64,000 bases of DNA. Source: Paracoccaceae bacterium (GTDB lineage Bacteria > Pseudomonadota > Alphaproteobacteria > Rhodobacterales > Rhodobacteraceae). Both the position numbers and the translations under genes were made by a program. Positions 52,116-61,679 of this stretch are shown one piece after another; positions within the stretch are counted from its first letter, which is position 1; the number at the start of each line of letters is the position of its first letter. Below the pieces are notes generated by a model. That model saw only the letters and a program-made list of their open reading frames with translations, made no database searches and was not told the origin of the DNA. The stretch covers positions 248,001-312,000 of the forward strand of contig JAIXZW010000003.1 in NCBI GenBank assembly GCA_027489375.1, read 5' to 3'.

Positions 52116-52856
52116 CTACCGCCGGATGCTTGTCGTCGCGTAGTTGCAGGACAGGTCGCGGGAGGACAGCGACCATGACCACGAGACGGGGTTGAAGACC
52201 ATGCCCTTGCGGTCGACGGGGTCCAGCCCTGCGCGGCGGAGGAGGTCGTAAAGCTCGTCGGGGGTGATGAACTTGGCCCAGTCGTGGGTGCCTTTGGGCA
52301 GCCAGCGCATGACCCATTCGGCGCCGATGATCGCCATCATGAAGCTTTTCGGGTTGCGGTTGAGGGTGGAGCAAACCATCAGCCCGCCCTGTTTCAGCAG
52401 GTCATGGCAGGCGGTGAGGTAGCCGAGCGGGTCGGAGACGTGTTCCACCACCTCCATGTTCAGAACCACGTCGAAACGTTCGCCTGCGGCGGCGAGGTCT
52501 TCGGCGGTGGTGTGGCGGTAGTCGATGGTCAGACCCGATTGCTCGGCATGAAGCCGCGCCACGGGGATGTTACGGGGGGCGGCGTCTGCGCCCACGACCG
52601 TGGCCCCCAAGCGGGCCATCGGTTCGGAGAGGAGGCCGCCCCCGCAGCCGATGTCGAGGATGCGCAGACCCGCGAAGGGCAGGGGTCCCGTCAGGTCACG
52701 GTCGAATTCCGCCGCGATCTGGCTGGTGATGTAGCCAAGGCGGCAGGGGTTGAGCATGTGCAGCGGCTTGAACTTGCCGTTCGGGTCCCACCACTCGGCG
52801 GCCATCGCTTCGAACTTGGCGACTTCGGCGGGGTCGATGGTGGATTGGCTTTGCAT
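52116..52856 (-). CDS. ubiG: ubiquinone biosynthesis O-methyltransferase
   Basis: A 246-residue SAM-dependent methyltransferase for the two O-methylations in ubiquinone synthesis. Landmarks are [19 protein letters not shown] at the N-terminus, the SAM loop [41 protein letters not shown] and [14 protein letters not shown]. Length is normal. The ATG has an AAGGCG site. It is divergent from the proline iminopeptidase gene. Confidence 0.95.
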   Translation of the reverse strand: MQSQSTIDPAEVAKFEAMAAEWWDPNGKFKPLHMLNPCRLGYITSQIAAEFDRDLTGPLPFAGLRILDIGCGGGLLSEPMARLGATVVGADAAPRNIPVARLHAEQSGLTIDYRHTTAEDLAAAGERFDVVLNMEVVEHVSDPLGYLTACHDLLKQGGLMVCSTLNRNPKSFMMAIIGAEWVMRWLPKGTHDWAKFITPDELYDLLRRAGLDPVDRKGMVFNPVSWSWSLSSRDLSCNYATTSIRR

Positions 52857-52875
52857 GGGACGCCTTTCGTTTGCC

Positions 52876-52904
52876 TTGGTGGTCCGGCTTTGCCACGCTA
52901 TATA
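52876..52904 (+). promoter_or_regulatory. sigma-70-type promoter for pip
   Basis: TTGGTG (52876-52881), a 17-base spacer and TATATA (52899-52904). The expected transcript start coincides with the ATG at 52910, implying a leaderless message. Confidence 0.55.
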
Positions 52905-52909
52905 GGGCG

Positions 52910-53890
52910 ATGATGGATCACAGATCAGGCCAAAAGCGCGCAGTCGAATTTTTATACCCGCCGATCGACCCGTTCGATCAGCGCGTGATCGACATGGGCG
53001 ATGGACACCGCATCTATGTGGAGCAATGCGGCAACCCGCAAGGGGTGCCTGTCATCGTGCTGCACGGGGGGCCGGGGGGCGGGTGCAGCCCCGCGATGCG
53101 GCGGTATTTCGACCCTGCGGTGTTCCGCATCGTGCTGTTCGACCAGCGCGGCTGCGGGCGGTCGCGCCCGCATGCGAGCGTGCAGGACAACACGACATGG
53201 CACCTTGTCAGCGATATCGAGGTGATCCGCAACGAGCTTGGCATCGACCGCTGGATCCTGTTCGGCGGAAGCTGGGGAGCGACGCTGGCGCTGATCTATG
53301 CGATCAGCCATCCGGCGCGGGTGCGGCAAATGGTGCTGCGGGGCGTGTTCCTTTCGACGCGCAAGGAGCTGGACTGGTTCTACGGCGGCGGGGCGGGGGT
53401 GTTCTTCCCAGAGCTTTGGGCGCGCTTCGTCAATGCCATTCCGTCCGACGAGCGGGCCGATCTGATCGCGGCCTATCACCGCCGCCTGTTTTCGGGAAAC
53501 CTGATGGAAGAGACGCGTTTCGGGCGCATCTGGGCGAATTGGGAGAATGCGCTGGCGTCGGTCCACAATGACGGGATGATGGGCGAAAGCCCCGGCGAAT
53601 ATGCGCGGGCCTTTGCGCGGCTGGAGAACCATTACTTCTACAACGGCGGTTTTCTGGAAGAGGACGGCTGGATCCTGCGCGAGAAGGGGCGGATCACGCA
53701 TATTCCGGCGGTGATCGTGCAGGGGCGCTACGACATGATCTGCCCGCCCGCCGCCGCGTGGAAGCTGGCGCAGGGCTGGGACAATTGCGCGCTGCGGATC
53801 GTGCCGATGGCGGGCCATGCGCTGTCGGAACCCGGCATCAGCGAGGCGCTGGTCAGGGTGATGGACGGGATACGGGACGCGCAGGGCTGA
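52910..53890 (+). CDS. pip: proline iminopeptidase
   Basis: A 326-residue alpha/beta hydrolase (S33) that removes N-terminal proline from peptides. Family landmarks are [30 protein letters not shown] oxyanion region, [13 protein letters not shown], the nucleophile elbow GGSWGATL with S121, GRYDMICPP with the catalytic Asp and AGHALSEPG with the His. Two adjacent ATGs (52910, 52913) sit directly after a TATATA box with no ribosome-binding site. Cytosolic. Confidence 0.93.
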   Translation: MMDHRSGQKRAVEFLYPPIDPFDQRVIDMGDGHRIYVEQCGNPQGVPVIVLHGGPGGGCSPAMRRYFDPAVFRIVLFDQRGCGRSRPHASVQDNTTWHLVSDIEVIRNELGIDRWILFGGSWGATLALIYAISHPARVRQMVLRGVFLSTRKELDWFYGGGAGVFFPELWARFVNAIPSDERADLIAAYHRRLFSGNLMEETRFGRIWANWENALASVHNDGMMGESPGEYARAFARLENHYFYNGGFLEEDGWILREKGRITHIPAVIVQGRYDMICPPAAAWKLAQGWDNCALRIVPMAGHALSEPGISEALVRVMDGIRDAQG

Positions 53891-53916
53891 CCGCGCACCC
53901 GTGGTTGCATTGGCCC

Positions 53917-53945
53917 TTGCAGACTCGGCTTCGCGGGCGTATATC
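53917..53945 (+). promoter_or_regulatory. promoter of the rimP-nusA-infB operon
   Basis: TTGCAG (53917-53922), a 17-base spacer and TATATC (53940-53945). The transcript would begin about 53952, roughly 100 bases before rimP. Confidence 0.65.
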
Positions 53946-53996
53946 CCCGTTCAACAGCGGAGTCGGGGTCCAAACCTGACGCCAACGATCCACGCG

Positions 53997-54021
53997 AGCG
54001 GGCCGCTGTGCCCGCTTTTTT
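53997..54021 (+). terminator. leader terminator before rimP
   Basis: Stem AGCGGGC/GCCCGCT (53997-54003 with 54010-54016), a six-base loop and six Ts. It lies between the promoter and rimP, so it could attenuate the operon or end a short RNA of about 65-70 bases. Confidence 0.75.
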
Positions 54022-54052
54022 GTTTTCCGCCCCGACTTATCCGAAAGCCGAC

Positions 54053-54670
54053 ATGTCCGACCTTATCGCCAAGACTGCCATCGACCGTCGCCTTGCCGAC
54101 ATCGTCGGCCCCGTGATCGAGGGGCTGGGGTTCGAGTTGGTCCGTATCCGGCTGATGGGCGGCAAGACGCGCATCCTGCAAATCATGGCAGACCGTCCCG
54201 AAGGCGGGATCATCGTCGATGAATGCGGGGCGATCTCGACCGCCGTTTCCGCCGTTCTCGACGTGGAAGACCCGATCGAAGAGAATTACATCCTCGAAGT
54301 CTCGTCCCCCGGCATCGACCGGCCGCTGACCCGGTTGAAGGATTTCGACATGTGGGTGGATTACGAGGCCCGCATCGAAACCACCGAACTCATCGACGGG
54401 CGCCGCCGCTTCAAGGGCGTGCTGCAAGGCACCGAAGGTGACGAGGTGCTGATCGAGATCGAAGAGGGCGGCGAGACCGTGACCATCGGTCTGAAATTCG
54501 ACTGGCTGTCGGATGCGAAACTGATCCTGACCGACGAGCTGATCGCCGAGATGCTGCGCCAGCGCAAGGCGGCGGGGATCGTGGACGAAAGCGAATTCGA
54601 CGAAATCGAAGAAACCGAAGGCGACGAGGACGACGAGGACGCGTCCGACACGCCCGAGACCAGACACTAA
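54053..54670 (+). CDS. rimP: ribosome maturation factor RimP
   Basis: A 205-residue 30S assembly factor. The N-terminal domain shows [21 protein letters not shown] and [12 protein letters not shown], then DECGAIST and [18 protein letters not shown], followed by the SH3-like domain with [10 protein letters not shown]. The C-terminus carries a highly acidic tail ([18 protein letters not shown]) longer than in E. coli. First gene of the classical rimP-nusA-ylxR-infB order, preceded by a terminator-bearing leader. Confidence 0.95.
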   Translation: MSDLIAKTAIDRRLADIVGPVIEGLGFELVRIRLMGGKTRILQIMADRPEGGIIVDECGAISTAVSAVLDVEDPIEENYILEVSSPGIDRPLTRLKDFDMWVDYEARIETTELIDGRRRFKGVLQGTEGDEVLIEIEEGGETVTIGLKFDWLSDAKLILTDELIAEMLRQRKAAGIVDESEFDEIEETEGDEDDEDASDTPETRH

Positions 54671-54687
54671 ACTCCGGGAGGCCCCAG

Positions 54688-56298
54688 ATGGCGATTACTT
54701 CTGCGAACCAGCTTGAACTTCTCCAGACCGCCGAGGCGGTCGCCCGCGAGAAGATGATCGACCCGGAGCTTGTGATCCAGGCGATGGAAGAAAGCCTCGC
54801 CCGTGCGGCCAAGTCGCGCTACGGGTCGGAGCTTGATATCCGCGTCAAGATCGACCGCAAGACGGGCCGCGCCACATTCGCGCGCATCCGCACCGTCGTC
54901 GAGGACGAGGCGCTGGAGAACCACCACGCGCAACTGACCGTCAAGCAGGCGAAAAGCTACCTTGCCGATCCGCAGATCGGTGACGAGGTGATCGACGAGG
55001 TTCCGCCCGTCGACCTTGGCCGGATCGCCGCGCAATCGGCCAAGCAGGTGATCCTGCAAAAGGTCCGCGAAGCCGAACGCGACCGCCAGTTCGAGGAATT
55101 CCAGGACCGCAAGGGCAGCATCATCAACGGTGTCGTCAAGCGCGAGGAATACGGCAACATCATCGTCGACATCGGTCGTGGCGAAGGCATCCTGCGCCGC
55201 AACGAAAAGATCGGCCGCGAAAGCTATCGCCCGAACGACCGCATCCGCTGCTATATCAAGGACGTCCGCCGCGAACCGCGCGGCCCGCAGGTCTTCCTGT
55301 CGCGCACCGACCCGCAGTTCATGGCCGAGCTGTTCAAGATGGAAGTGCCGGAAATCTATGACGGCATCATCGAGATCAAGGCCGTGGCCCGCGACCCCGG
55401 TTCGCGCGCCAAGATCGCCGTGATTTCCTATGACAACTCGATCGACCCCGTGGGCGCTTGCGTCGGTATGCGCGGGTCCCGCGTTCAGGCCGTGGTGAAC
55501 GAGCTTCAGGGCGAGAAGATCGACATCATTCCGTGGAACCAGGATCAGGCGACGTTCCTTGTGAACGCGCTGCAACCTGCCGAAGTGTCCAAGGTCGTGT
55601 TCGACGAAGAGGCGAACAAGATCGAAGTCGTGGTGCCGGACGAGCAGCTTTCGCTTGCCATCGGCCGCCGTGGCCAGAACGTGCGTCTTGCAAGCCAGCT
55701 TACGGGTCTGGACATCGACATCCTGACCGAAGCCGAGGAAAGCCAGCGCCGTCAGGCCGAGTTTGCCGAGCGCACCAAGCTGTTCATGGATACGCTCGAT
55801 ATCGACGAGATGATGGCGCAGCTTCTGGTTTCGGAAGGCTTCACCAACCTTGAAGAAGTGGCTTACGTGGAAGAGGACGAGCTTCTCTCCATCGACGGCT
55901 TCGACGAGGCGACGGCGGGCGAGCTTCAGGCCCGTGCGCGGGATTACATCGAAGAGCAGGCCCGCAAGGCGCTGGAAACCGCCCGTGCGCTGGGTGTCGA
56001 GGAGAGCCTGATTGAATTCGAAGGTCTGACACCCCAGATGGTGGAGGCGCTGGCGAAGGACGGCATCAAGACGCTGGAAGATTTCGCAACCTGCGCCGAC
56101 TGGGAACTGGCCGGTGGCTGGACGACCGAAAACGGACAGCGCAAGAAGGACGAAGGCCTGCTCGAGAAGTTCGAAATGAGCCTTGAAGAGGCGCAGGCCC
56201 TGATCATGACCGCGCGCGTCATGCTGGGCTGGGTCGATCCGTCCGAGCTTGCGACCGCCTCTGACGAGGAAGCGGAAGAAGAGGAGGCCGAGGCCTGA
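54688..56298 (+). CDS. nusA: transcription termination/antitermination factor NusA
   Basis: A 536-residue RNA-polymerase-binding factor. N-terminal domain (about 1-130), S1 domain with KGSIINGVVKREEYGNIIVDIG, two KH domains with DPVGACVGMRGSRVQAVVNELQGEKIDI and LAIGRRGQNVRLAS, then two acidic C-terminal repeats (about 350-500) and an acidic tail. GGGAGG precedes the ATG. Codon choice is biased to C-ending codons, as in infB, marking high expression. Confidence 0.97.
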   Translation: MAITSANQLELLQTAEAVAREKMIDPELVIQAMEESLARAAKSRYGSELDIRVKIDRKTGRATFARIRTVVEDEALENHHAQLTVKQAKSYLADPQIGDEVIDEVPPVDLGRIAAQSAKQVILQKVREAERDRQFEEFQDRKGSIINGVVKREEYGNIIVDIGRGEGILRRNEKIGRESYRPNDRIRCYIKDVRREPRGPQVFLSRTDPQFMAELFKMEVPEIYDGIIEIKAVARDPGSRAKIAVISYDNSIDPVGACVGMRGSRVQAVVNELQGEKIDIIPWNQDQATFLVNALQPAEVSKVVFDEEANKIEVVVPDEQLSLAIGRRGQNVRLASQLTGLDIDILTEAEESQRRQAEFAERTKLFMDTLDIDEMMAQLLVSEGFTNLEEVAYVEEDELLSIDGFDEATAGELQARARDYIEEQARKALETARALGVEESLIEFEGLTPQMVEALAKDGIKTLEDFATCADWELAGGWTTENGQRKKDEGLLEKFEMSLEEAQALIMTARVMLGWVDPSELATASDEEAEEEEAEA

Positions 56299-56306
56299 GG
56301 CCTCGG

Positions 56307-56951
56307 GTGGCACCAGCCGTGACGCGGGGTGGCCGGACAGATGACAAGGACGAGGCGGAGCGCAAGTGCATCGCCACGGGACTTGTGCAGCCCAAGGCGG
56401 GGTTGATCCGCTTTGTGGTCGGCCCCGACGGCGACGTGGTGCCCGATATTCTGGCGCGTCTGCCGGGGCGCGGGTTCTACGTCTCGGCCGACCGCAGGGC
56501 GATTGAACGGGCGGCGTCGAAGGGGCTTTTCGCCCGTGCGGCGCGGCAGCCCGTGAAGGTGCCGGAAGGCTTGGCCGATGTGATCGAGGCCCAGTTGGTG
56601 CGGCGCTGCGTGGACATGATTTCGATGTCGCGCAAGGCGGGTTTGGCTGTGACCGGCTATGAAAAGGTCAAGGATTGGCTGGTGAAGGACAAGGCGCGAA
56701 TCCTTATCCAAGCCAGCGACGGGTCGGAACGCGGCAATGCGAAGCTGCGTCCCCCTTCCGGAGAGGAAACGTTGATTCGTTGCCTTAACGCAGGGGAATT
56801 GGGTTTGGCATTCGGGCGCGAACGTGCGATACACGCCGCGCTTGCGACTGGTGGACTCACGACGCGTGTTGTAGAGGAAGCGGCAAGGCTTGCGGGCATC
56901 CGCGGGCTGATCGGCGGCGAGACCGCCGGAGAGGATACGAAGACGGCATGA
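56307..56951 (+). CDS. YlxR/L7Ae-type RNA-binding protein
   Basis: A 214-residue protein joining a YlxR (DUF448) domain with [23 protein letters not shown] and [16 protein letters not shown] to an L7Ae/L30e-like domain with [20 protein letters not shown] and an [20 protein letters not shown] end. Both are RNA-binding folds usual between nusA and infB. The start is GTG at 56307, with another GTG at 56319 possible. It overlaps infB by four bases. Confidence 0.9.
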   Translation: MAPAVTRGGRTDDKDEAERKCIATGLVQPKAGLIRFVVGPDGDVVPDILARLPGRGFYVSADRRAIERAASKGLFARAARQPVKVPEGLADVIEAQLVRRCVDMISMSRKAGLAVTGYEKVKDWLVKDKARILIQASDGSERGNAKLRPPSGEETLIRCLNAGELGLAFGRERAIHAALATGGLTTRVVEEAARLAGIRGLIGGETAGEDTKTA

Positions 56952-59539
56952 GCGATACTGACGGCAAGAAACCCCTCGGCCTGGGTGGTGGTGCTCCGCG
57001 TTCGGGGCAGGTGAAGCAGAGCTTCAGCCACGGCAGGACGAAAAGCGTCGTGGTCGAGACCAAGCGCAAACGCGTTGTGGTTCCCGCGAAGCCAGGTGCA
57101 GCCGGTGCGGCGGCGCCGGGGGCGAACCCGCATCTCGGTGATCCGTCGAAACGGCCTGCGGGCATTTCCGATGCCGAAATGGAACGCCGTCTGGCGGCCC
57201 TGAAGGCTGCCAAGGCGCGCGAGGCGGAAGATGCCGCAAAGCGGGCCGAAGATGAAAAGGCCCGTGGCGAAGACCGCCAGCGCCGCCGCGAGGAGATGGA
57301 GGCGAAAGAGCGCGAAGAGCGCGAGCGCCTCGAAGCCCTGCGGATCAAGGCCGAAGAAGAGGAAGCCGCCCGCAAGGCGGAAGCCGAGGCGCGGGTTGCC
57401 GCTGCCGCTGCGCGCAAGGCCGATGTGCTTGGCACCAGCCGCCGCCAGCCCGAGCGTCCCGCCGCTGCCGAAAAGCCCGCCGAAAAGGCCGCCCCTGCGG
57501 CTGCCGGTGGTGCGGATGCCACGGCACCCCGCGGCCCGAACCTGCGCCCCGCCGCAGCACCCGCGTCGCGCAAATCGGAGCGGGAACGGGACGAGCGTGC
57601 GACCGACCGCGACCGCGCCAAGACCAAGGGCGACGAAGGCCGCCGTTCGGGCAAGCTGACGCTGTCGGACGCCACTTCGGACGAGGGTGGCCGCCAGCGG
57701 TCGCTCGCCGCGATGAAGCGCAAGCAGGAAAAGGCCCGCCAGAAGGCGCTTGGCCTTGGCCAGAAGTCCGAAAAGCAGGTGCGCGACGTGCAGGTGCCGG
57801 AAACCATCGTGGTTTCGGAACTGGCGAACCGCATGGCCGAACGGGCTGCGGATGTGGTCAAATCGCTCATGAAGATGGGCATGATGGTCACGATGAACCA
57901 GGCCATCGACGCGGATACCGCCGAACTGGTGATCGAGGAATTCGGCCACAAGGCCGTGCGCGTGTCGGATGCCGACGTGGAACAGGCCATCGAAACGGTC
58001 AAGGACCGCGACGAGGACCTGATCACCCGTCCGCCGATCGTCACGATCATGGGTCACGTCGACCACGGCAAGACCTCGCTTCTCGATGCGATCCGCAAGG
58101 CGAACGTGGTGTCGGGCGAAGCCGGCGGCATCACCCAGCATATCGGTGCCTATCAGGTGAAGACGCCGAACGGGCAGCTTGTCACCTTCCTCGACACGCC
58201 GGGCCACGCGGCCTTTACCTCGATGCGTTCGCGCGGTGCGCAGGTGACGGATATCGTGGTGCTGGTCGTCGCGGCGGATGATGCGGTGATGCCGCAGACG
58301 GTGGAAGCCATCGCCCATGCGAAGGCCGCCAAGGTGCCGCTGATCGTCGCCATCAACAAGATGGACAAGCCGGGCGCGGATGCGACCAAGGTGCGGACCG
58401 ACCTGTTGCAGCACGAGATCGTGGTGGAAGCCATGTCGGGCGAGGTGCAGGACGTCGAGGTTTCGGCCAAGACGGGCAAGGGTCTTGACAACCTGCTGGA
58501 AGCCATCGCGCTTCAGGCCGAAATCCTTGAACTGCGGTCGAACCCGAAGCGGGCGGCGCAGGGCGCGGTGATCGAAGCCAAGCTCGACGTGGGCCGTGGT
58601 CCCGTGGCGACGGTGCTGGTGCAGAGCGGCACGCTGCGCAAGGGCGACATCTTCGTCGTCGGCGAGCAGTGGGGCAAGGTGCGCGCGCTGATCAACGACA
58701 AGGGCGAGACGGTGCTTGAGGCCGGTCCTTCGGTTCCGGTCGAAGTGCTGGGTCTGAACGGCACGCCGCAAGCGGGTGACGTGCTGAACGTGGTGGAAAC
58801 CGAAGCGCAGGCGCGGGAAATCGCCGCCTATCGCGAAAAGGTCATCAAGGACAAGCGCGCCGCTGCCGGTGCCGCGACCACGCTGGAACAGCTTATGGCC
58901 AAGGCCAAGGCCGACAAGTCGGTCGCCGAGCTGCCGGTTCTGGTCAAGGCCGATGTGCAAGGCTCGGCCGAAGCCATCGTGCAGGCGCTGGAAAAGGTCG
59001 GCAACGAAGAGGTGCGGGTCCGCATCCTTCATTCGGGCGTCGGTGCGATCACCGATACGGATGTGGGTCTGGCGGAAGCGTCCAACGCGCCGATCATCGG
59101 CTTCAACGTGCGGGCCAATGCCTCGGCCCGCAACAGCGCCCATCAGAAGGGCGTCGAGATCCGCTATTACTCGATCATCTACGACCTTGTGGATGACATC
59201 AAGAAAGCGGCCTCGGGTCTGCTCAAGGCCGAAGTGCGCGAGACCTTCATCGGTTACGCGCAGATCAAGGAAGTGTTCAAGGTTACGGGCGTCGGCATGG
59301 TTGCCGGTTGCATCGTCACCGAAGGCGTTGCCCGCCGCTCGGCCGGTGTGCGCCTGCTGCGCGACAACGTGGTCATCCACGAAGGCACGCTCAAGACGCT
59401 CAAGCGTTACAAGGACGAGGTCAAGGAAGTGCAGTCCGGTCAGGAATGCGGCATGGCCTTTGAACGCTACGAGGATATCCGTCAGGGCGATGTCATCGAA
59501 ATCTTCGAACGCGAGGAAGTCCAGCGCACGCTGGCCTGA
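56948..59539 (+). CDS. infB: translation initiation factor IF-2
   Basis: An 863-residue GTPase that brings initiator tRNA to the ribosome. The N-terminal 290 residues are charged, with a long Ala/Glu/Arg coiled-coil region (about 75-160). The G domain shows [13 protein letters not shown] at about 368-380, [16 protein letters not shown] and INKMDKPGA; domains III-IV follow, ending with [23 protein letters not shown] overlap with the upstream gene. A strong terminator follows. Confidence 0.97.
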   Translation: MSDTDGKKPLGLGGGAPRSGQVKQSFSHGRTKSVVVETKRKRVVVPAKPGAAGAAAPGANPHLGDPSKRPAGISDAEMERRLAALKAAKAREAEDAAKRAEDEKARGEDRQRRREEMEAKEREERERLEALRIKAEEEEAARKAEAEARVAAAAARKADVLGTSRRQPERPAAAEKPAEKAAPAAAGGADATAPRGPNLRPAAAPASRKSERERDERATDRDRAKTKGDEGRRSGKLTLSDATSDEGGRQRSLAAMKRKQEKARQKALGLGQKSEKQVRDVQVPETIVVSELANRMAERAADVVKSLMKMGMMVTMNQAIDADTAELVIEEFGHKAVRVSDADVEQAIETVKDRDEDLITRPPIVTIMGHVDHGKTSLLDAIRKANVVSGEAGGITQHIGAYQVKTPNGQLVTFLDTPGHAAFTSMRSRGAQVTDIVVLVVAADDAVMPQTVEAIAHAKAAKVPLIVAINKMDKPGADATKVRTDLLQHEIVVEAMSGEVQDVEVSAKTGKGLDNLLEAIALQAEILELRSNPKRAAQGAVIEAKLDVGRGPVATVLVQSGTLRKGDIFVVGEQWGKVRALINDKGETVLEAGPSVPVEVLGLNGTPQAGDVLNVVETEAQAREIAAYREKVIKDKRAAAGAATTLEQLMAKAKADKSVAELPVLVKADVQGSAEAIVQALEKVGNEEVRVRILHSGVGAITDTDVGLAEASNAPIIGFNVRANASARNSAHQKGVEIRYYSIIYDLVDDIKKAASGLLKAEVRETFIGYAQIKEVFKVTGVGMVAGCIVTEGVARRSAGVRLLRDNVVIHEGTLKTLKRYKDEVKEVQSGQECGMAFERYEDIRQGDVIEIFEREEVQRTLA

Positions 59540-59557
59540 TCTGCGACAGACAAAAGG

Positions 59558-59588
59558 AAAAGGCCGCGCTGCAAAGCGCGGCCTTTTT
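59558..59588 (+). terminator. intrinsic terminator after infB
   Basis: A stem of about 13 bp, AAAAGGCCGCGCT/AGCGCGGCCTTTT (59558-59570 with 59575-59587), GCAA tetraloop, and T tract. It ends the rimP-infB operon. Confidence 0.88.
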
Positions 59589-59602
59589 CGTTGCGGACCG
59601 GA

Positions 59603-59743
59603 TCAGGAGGCGCGGTGCGGCGTGACCGGATGCCCGACGAAGGTCTTTTCGTCCACGCGGACCACGAGTTTGCCATCCGCCAATTGCTTGACGACGATGC
59701 CCTGAACCGAAACGCAGGAACCAAGTGTAATCGTGCGAAGCAT
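59603..59743 (-). CDS. small protein of 46 residues, unknown function
   Basis: A short reverse-strand frame: ATG at 59743, stop at 59603. The translation is MLRTITLGSCVSVQGIVVKQ, then LADGKLVVRVDEKTFVGHPV, ending TPHRAS. A GGGGGATAAGGC stretch gives a ribosome-binding site 5-10 bases upstream. The alternation of Val and charged residues suggests a small beta-barrel-like fold. I recall similar short proteins in Rhodobacterales but cannot name the family. It lies alone between the infB terminator and mutT, on the opposite strand to infB. Confidence 0.6.
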   Translation of the reverse strand: MLRTITLGSCVSVQGIVVKQLADGKLVVRVDEKTFVGHPVTPHRAS

Positions 59744-59823
59744 GCCTTATCCCCCCAGATCGGCTTATTGTGTTCAAAGCTAGAACACTGCCGTACCATT
59801 TTCCAAGGGTTATTTTGGACAGG

Positions 59824-60222
59824 TTACAACCAATCGCGCAGAATCGGGATCAATGGCAGGTCGGCGGGCGGCATGGGGTAATCGCGCAACGCGTTGGGGC
59901 GCACCCAGGCGAGGGTCTGCCCCTCGCGCCCGTGGGGGGTGCCGTTCCAGCGGCGGCAGGCGAAGAGCGGCATGAGAAGGTGGAAGTCTTCGTATGTGTG
60001 CGAGGCGAAGGTGAGCGGGGCGAGGCAGCTTTGCCACGTATCGATTCCAAGCTCTTCGTGCAGTTCGCGGATGAGGGCGACTTCGGGGGTTTCACCCGCT
60101 TCGACCTTGCCGCCGGGTAATTCCCAGAGGCCCGCGAGGGATTTCCCTTCGGGCCGTTGGGCGAGGAGGACGCGGCCATCGGGGTCGATCAGGGCGACGG
60201 CTGAGACGAGGACAATTTTCAA
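59824..60222 (-). CDS. mutT: NUDIX hydrolase, MutT-type 8-oxo-dGTP diphosphatase
   Basis: A 132-residue NUDIX enzyme. The box is complete: GGKVEAGETPEVALIRELHEELGI fits GX5EX7REUXEEXGU. The upstream LAQRPEGKSLAGLWELPGG is typical of MutT, which removes oxidised guanine nucleotides. The start is a TTG at 60222 with an AAGGA site 8 bases upstream; another TTG at 60240 is open but would overlap that site. The next upstream gene is argJ, separated by repeat copy 3. Confidence 0.88.
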   Translation of the reverse strand: MKIVLVSAVALIDPDGRVLLAQRPEGKSLAGLWELPGGKVEAGETPEVALIRELHEELGIDTWQSCLAPLTFASHTYEDFHLLMPLFACRRWNGTPHGREGQTLAWVRPNALRDYPMPPADLPLIPILRDWL

Positions 60223-60243
60223 CGGCGCTTTCCTTGGCAAGCG

Positions 60244-60299
60244 CCGGGGGACTTCGCGTCCCCCGGACCCCCTGCGGGATATTTGGAAAAAGAAGAAGG
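60244..60299 (+). repeat. Rhodobacterales hairpin repeat, copy 3 (degenerate)
   Basis: Stem CCGGGGG/CCCCCGG (60244-60250 with 60260-60266) and a tail with CGGGATATTTGGAAAAAG. Same order as copies 1 and 2, but the tail has diverged. Flanking genes run on the opposite strand here. Confidence 0.65.
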
Positions 60300-60301
60300 G
60301 A

Positions 60302-61657
60302 TCAGGAGCGGTAATCCGCGTTGATCTCGATGTAGCGGTTGGTCAGGTCGCAGGTCCAGACCGAGCGTTTGGCGCGGCCGAGGCCGAGGTCGACGGCGAT
60401 CACCAGCTCGTCCTGAAGCATGTAGTTGGCGCCGTCTTCCTCGCGGTATTTGGGGTTCCGCCAGCCCTTTTCGGCAACGAGGATGTCGCCGAAGCGGATG
60501 GAGAGGCGGTCGCGGTCGGCATTGGCGCCGGATTTGCCGATGGCGGCGACGATGCGGCCCCAGTTCGGGTCTTGCCCCGCGATGGCGGTTTTGACGAGGG
60601 GGGAATTGGCGATGGAGAAGGCCACGCGCGCCGCATCGGTATCGGTTTCCGCGCCGGTCACGCGGATTTCGACGAGTTTCGTCGCCCCTTCGCCATCGCG
60701 GATGACTTGCAGCGCAAGGTCGCGCATCACGCCGTGGAGCGCGGTCTCGAACGCCTTGGCGACGGCACCCTTCACCTCGGCCGCGGGGGATTGGCCCGTG
60801 GCGGCGAGGAGGAGCGTGTCGGAGGTGGAGGTGTCGCTGTCGACGGTGATGGAGTTGAAGGTGGCGTCGACGTTGCGCGACAGCATCTTTTGCAGGGCAA
60901 CGGGCGCGATTTTCGCATCGGTGAAGATATAGACCAGCATCGTCGCCATGTCGGGGGCGATCATGCCCGAACCCTTGGCGATGCCTGCGATGTGGATCGG
61001 ACCACCCTCGCCCTGCACGGTGGCTGCGGCACCCTTGGGGAAGGTGTCGGTGGTCATCATCGCAAGGGCCGCCATGTCGATGGCATCCTCGCGCAGGTCG
61101 GCGACGAGGGCGGGGATCTTGGCGGTGATACGCTCGTAAGGAAGCGGTTCGCCGATCACGCCGGTGGAGGAGGAAAAGACGCGGCTTGCGGGGATGCCCA
61201 AGGCTTCGGCCACACCGCCGGTGACGGCGGCGACGGCTTCGTCACCGACCTTGCCCGTAAAGGCGTTGGAGTTGCCGGAGTTCACGATGATCGCGGCACC
61301 TGCCCCTGCGGGGACGCGGGTGGCGAGTTTGGTCTGGCAGTCGCGCACGCAGCCCGAGCGGGTGGAGGAGCGGGTGAAGACGCCCGCCATCGCCGTGCCG
61401 GGGGCGAGGCGGACGAGCATCACATCCTTGCGGTTCTGGTAGCGCACGCCCGCTTCGACGGCGGAGAATTCGACGCCCTTGATGAGCGGCAGCTTGGGGA
61501 AGCCGTCCTTGGGGGCGAGCGGCGAGACGGGTTTTGCCGCCTTGGCCGGTTTTGCCGCCGACTGGTCGTCGGCGGCGGGGTCTTCGAGGCGGGACTTGAG
61601 CGCCTTGACCTTCTTTTTCAGCGCTTTCGCTTCGGCTTTCCAGTCGGTCTTGCCCAT
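60302..61657 (-). CDS. argJ: glutamate N-acetyltransferase/amino-acid N-acetyltransferase ArgJ
   Basis: A 451-residue ArgJ that transfers acetyl from acetylornithine to glutamate in arginine synthesis. It is made as a precursor that cleaves itself before the nucleophile Thr; the motif is KGSGMIAPDMATMLVY, with T239 after A238. Other landmarks are VNSGNSNAFTG, SSTGVIGEPLP and DPNWGRI. The first 50 residues are an extra Lys/Ala-rich, coiled-coil-like segment (KAEAKALKKKVKALKSRL) not found in typical 410-residue ArgJ. The ATG at 61657 has a GGGGCGGG site. Next upstream is the PpiC gene. Confidence 0.93.
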   Translation of the reverse strand: MGKTDWKAEAKALKKKVKALKSRLEDPAADDQSAAKPAKAAKPVSPLAPKDGFPKLPLIKGVEFSAVEAGVRYQNRKDVMLVRLAPGTAMAGVFTRSSTRSGCVRDCQTKLATRVPAGAGAAIIVNSGNSNAFTGKVGDEAVAAVTGGVAEALGIPASRVFSSSTGVIGEPLPYERITAKIPALVADLREDAIDMAALAMMTTDTFPKGAAATVQGEGGPIHIAGIAKGSGMIAPDMATMLVYIFTDAKIAPVALQKMLSRNVDATFNSITVDSDTSTSDTLLLAATGQSPAAEVKGAVAKAFETALHGVMRDLALQVIRDGEGATKLVEIRVTGAETDTDAARVAFSIANSPLVKTAIAGQDPNWGRIVAAIGKSGANADRDRLSIRFGDILVAEKGWRNPKYREEDGANYMLQDELVIAVDLGLGRAKRSVWTCDLTNRYIEINADYRS

Positions 61658-61679
61658 GTCCCGCCCCTTTGCAGTCAGA

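Noticed and set aside
53946..54021. tRNA-like gene before rimP, as metY in E. coli
   Set aside because: No cloverleaf, no T-loop GTTCGA-type motif in the right place and no CCA-adjacent acceptor stem; it reads as a leader with a terminator.
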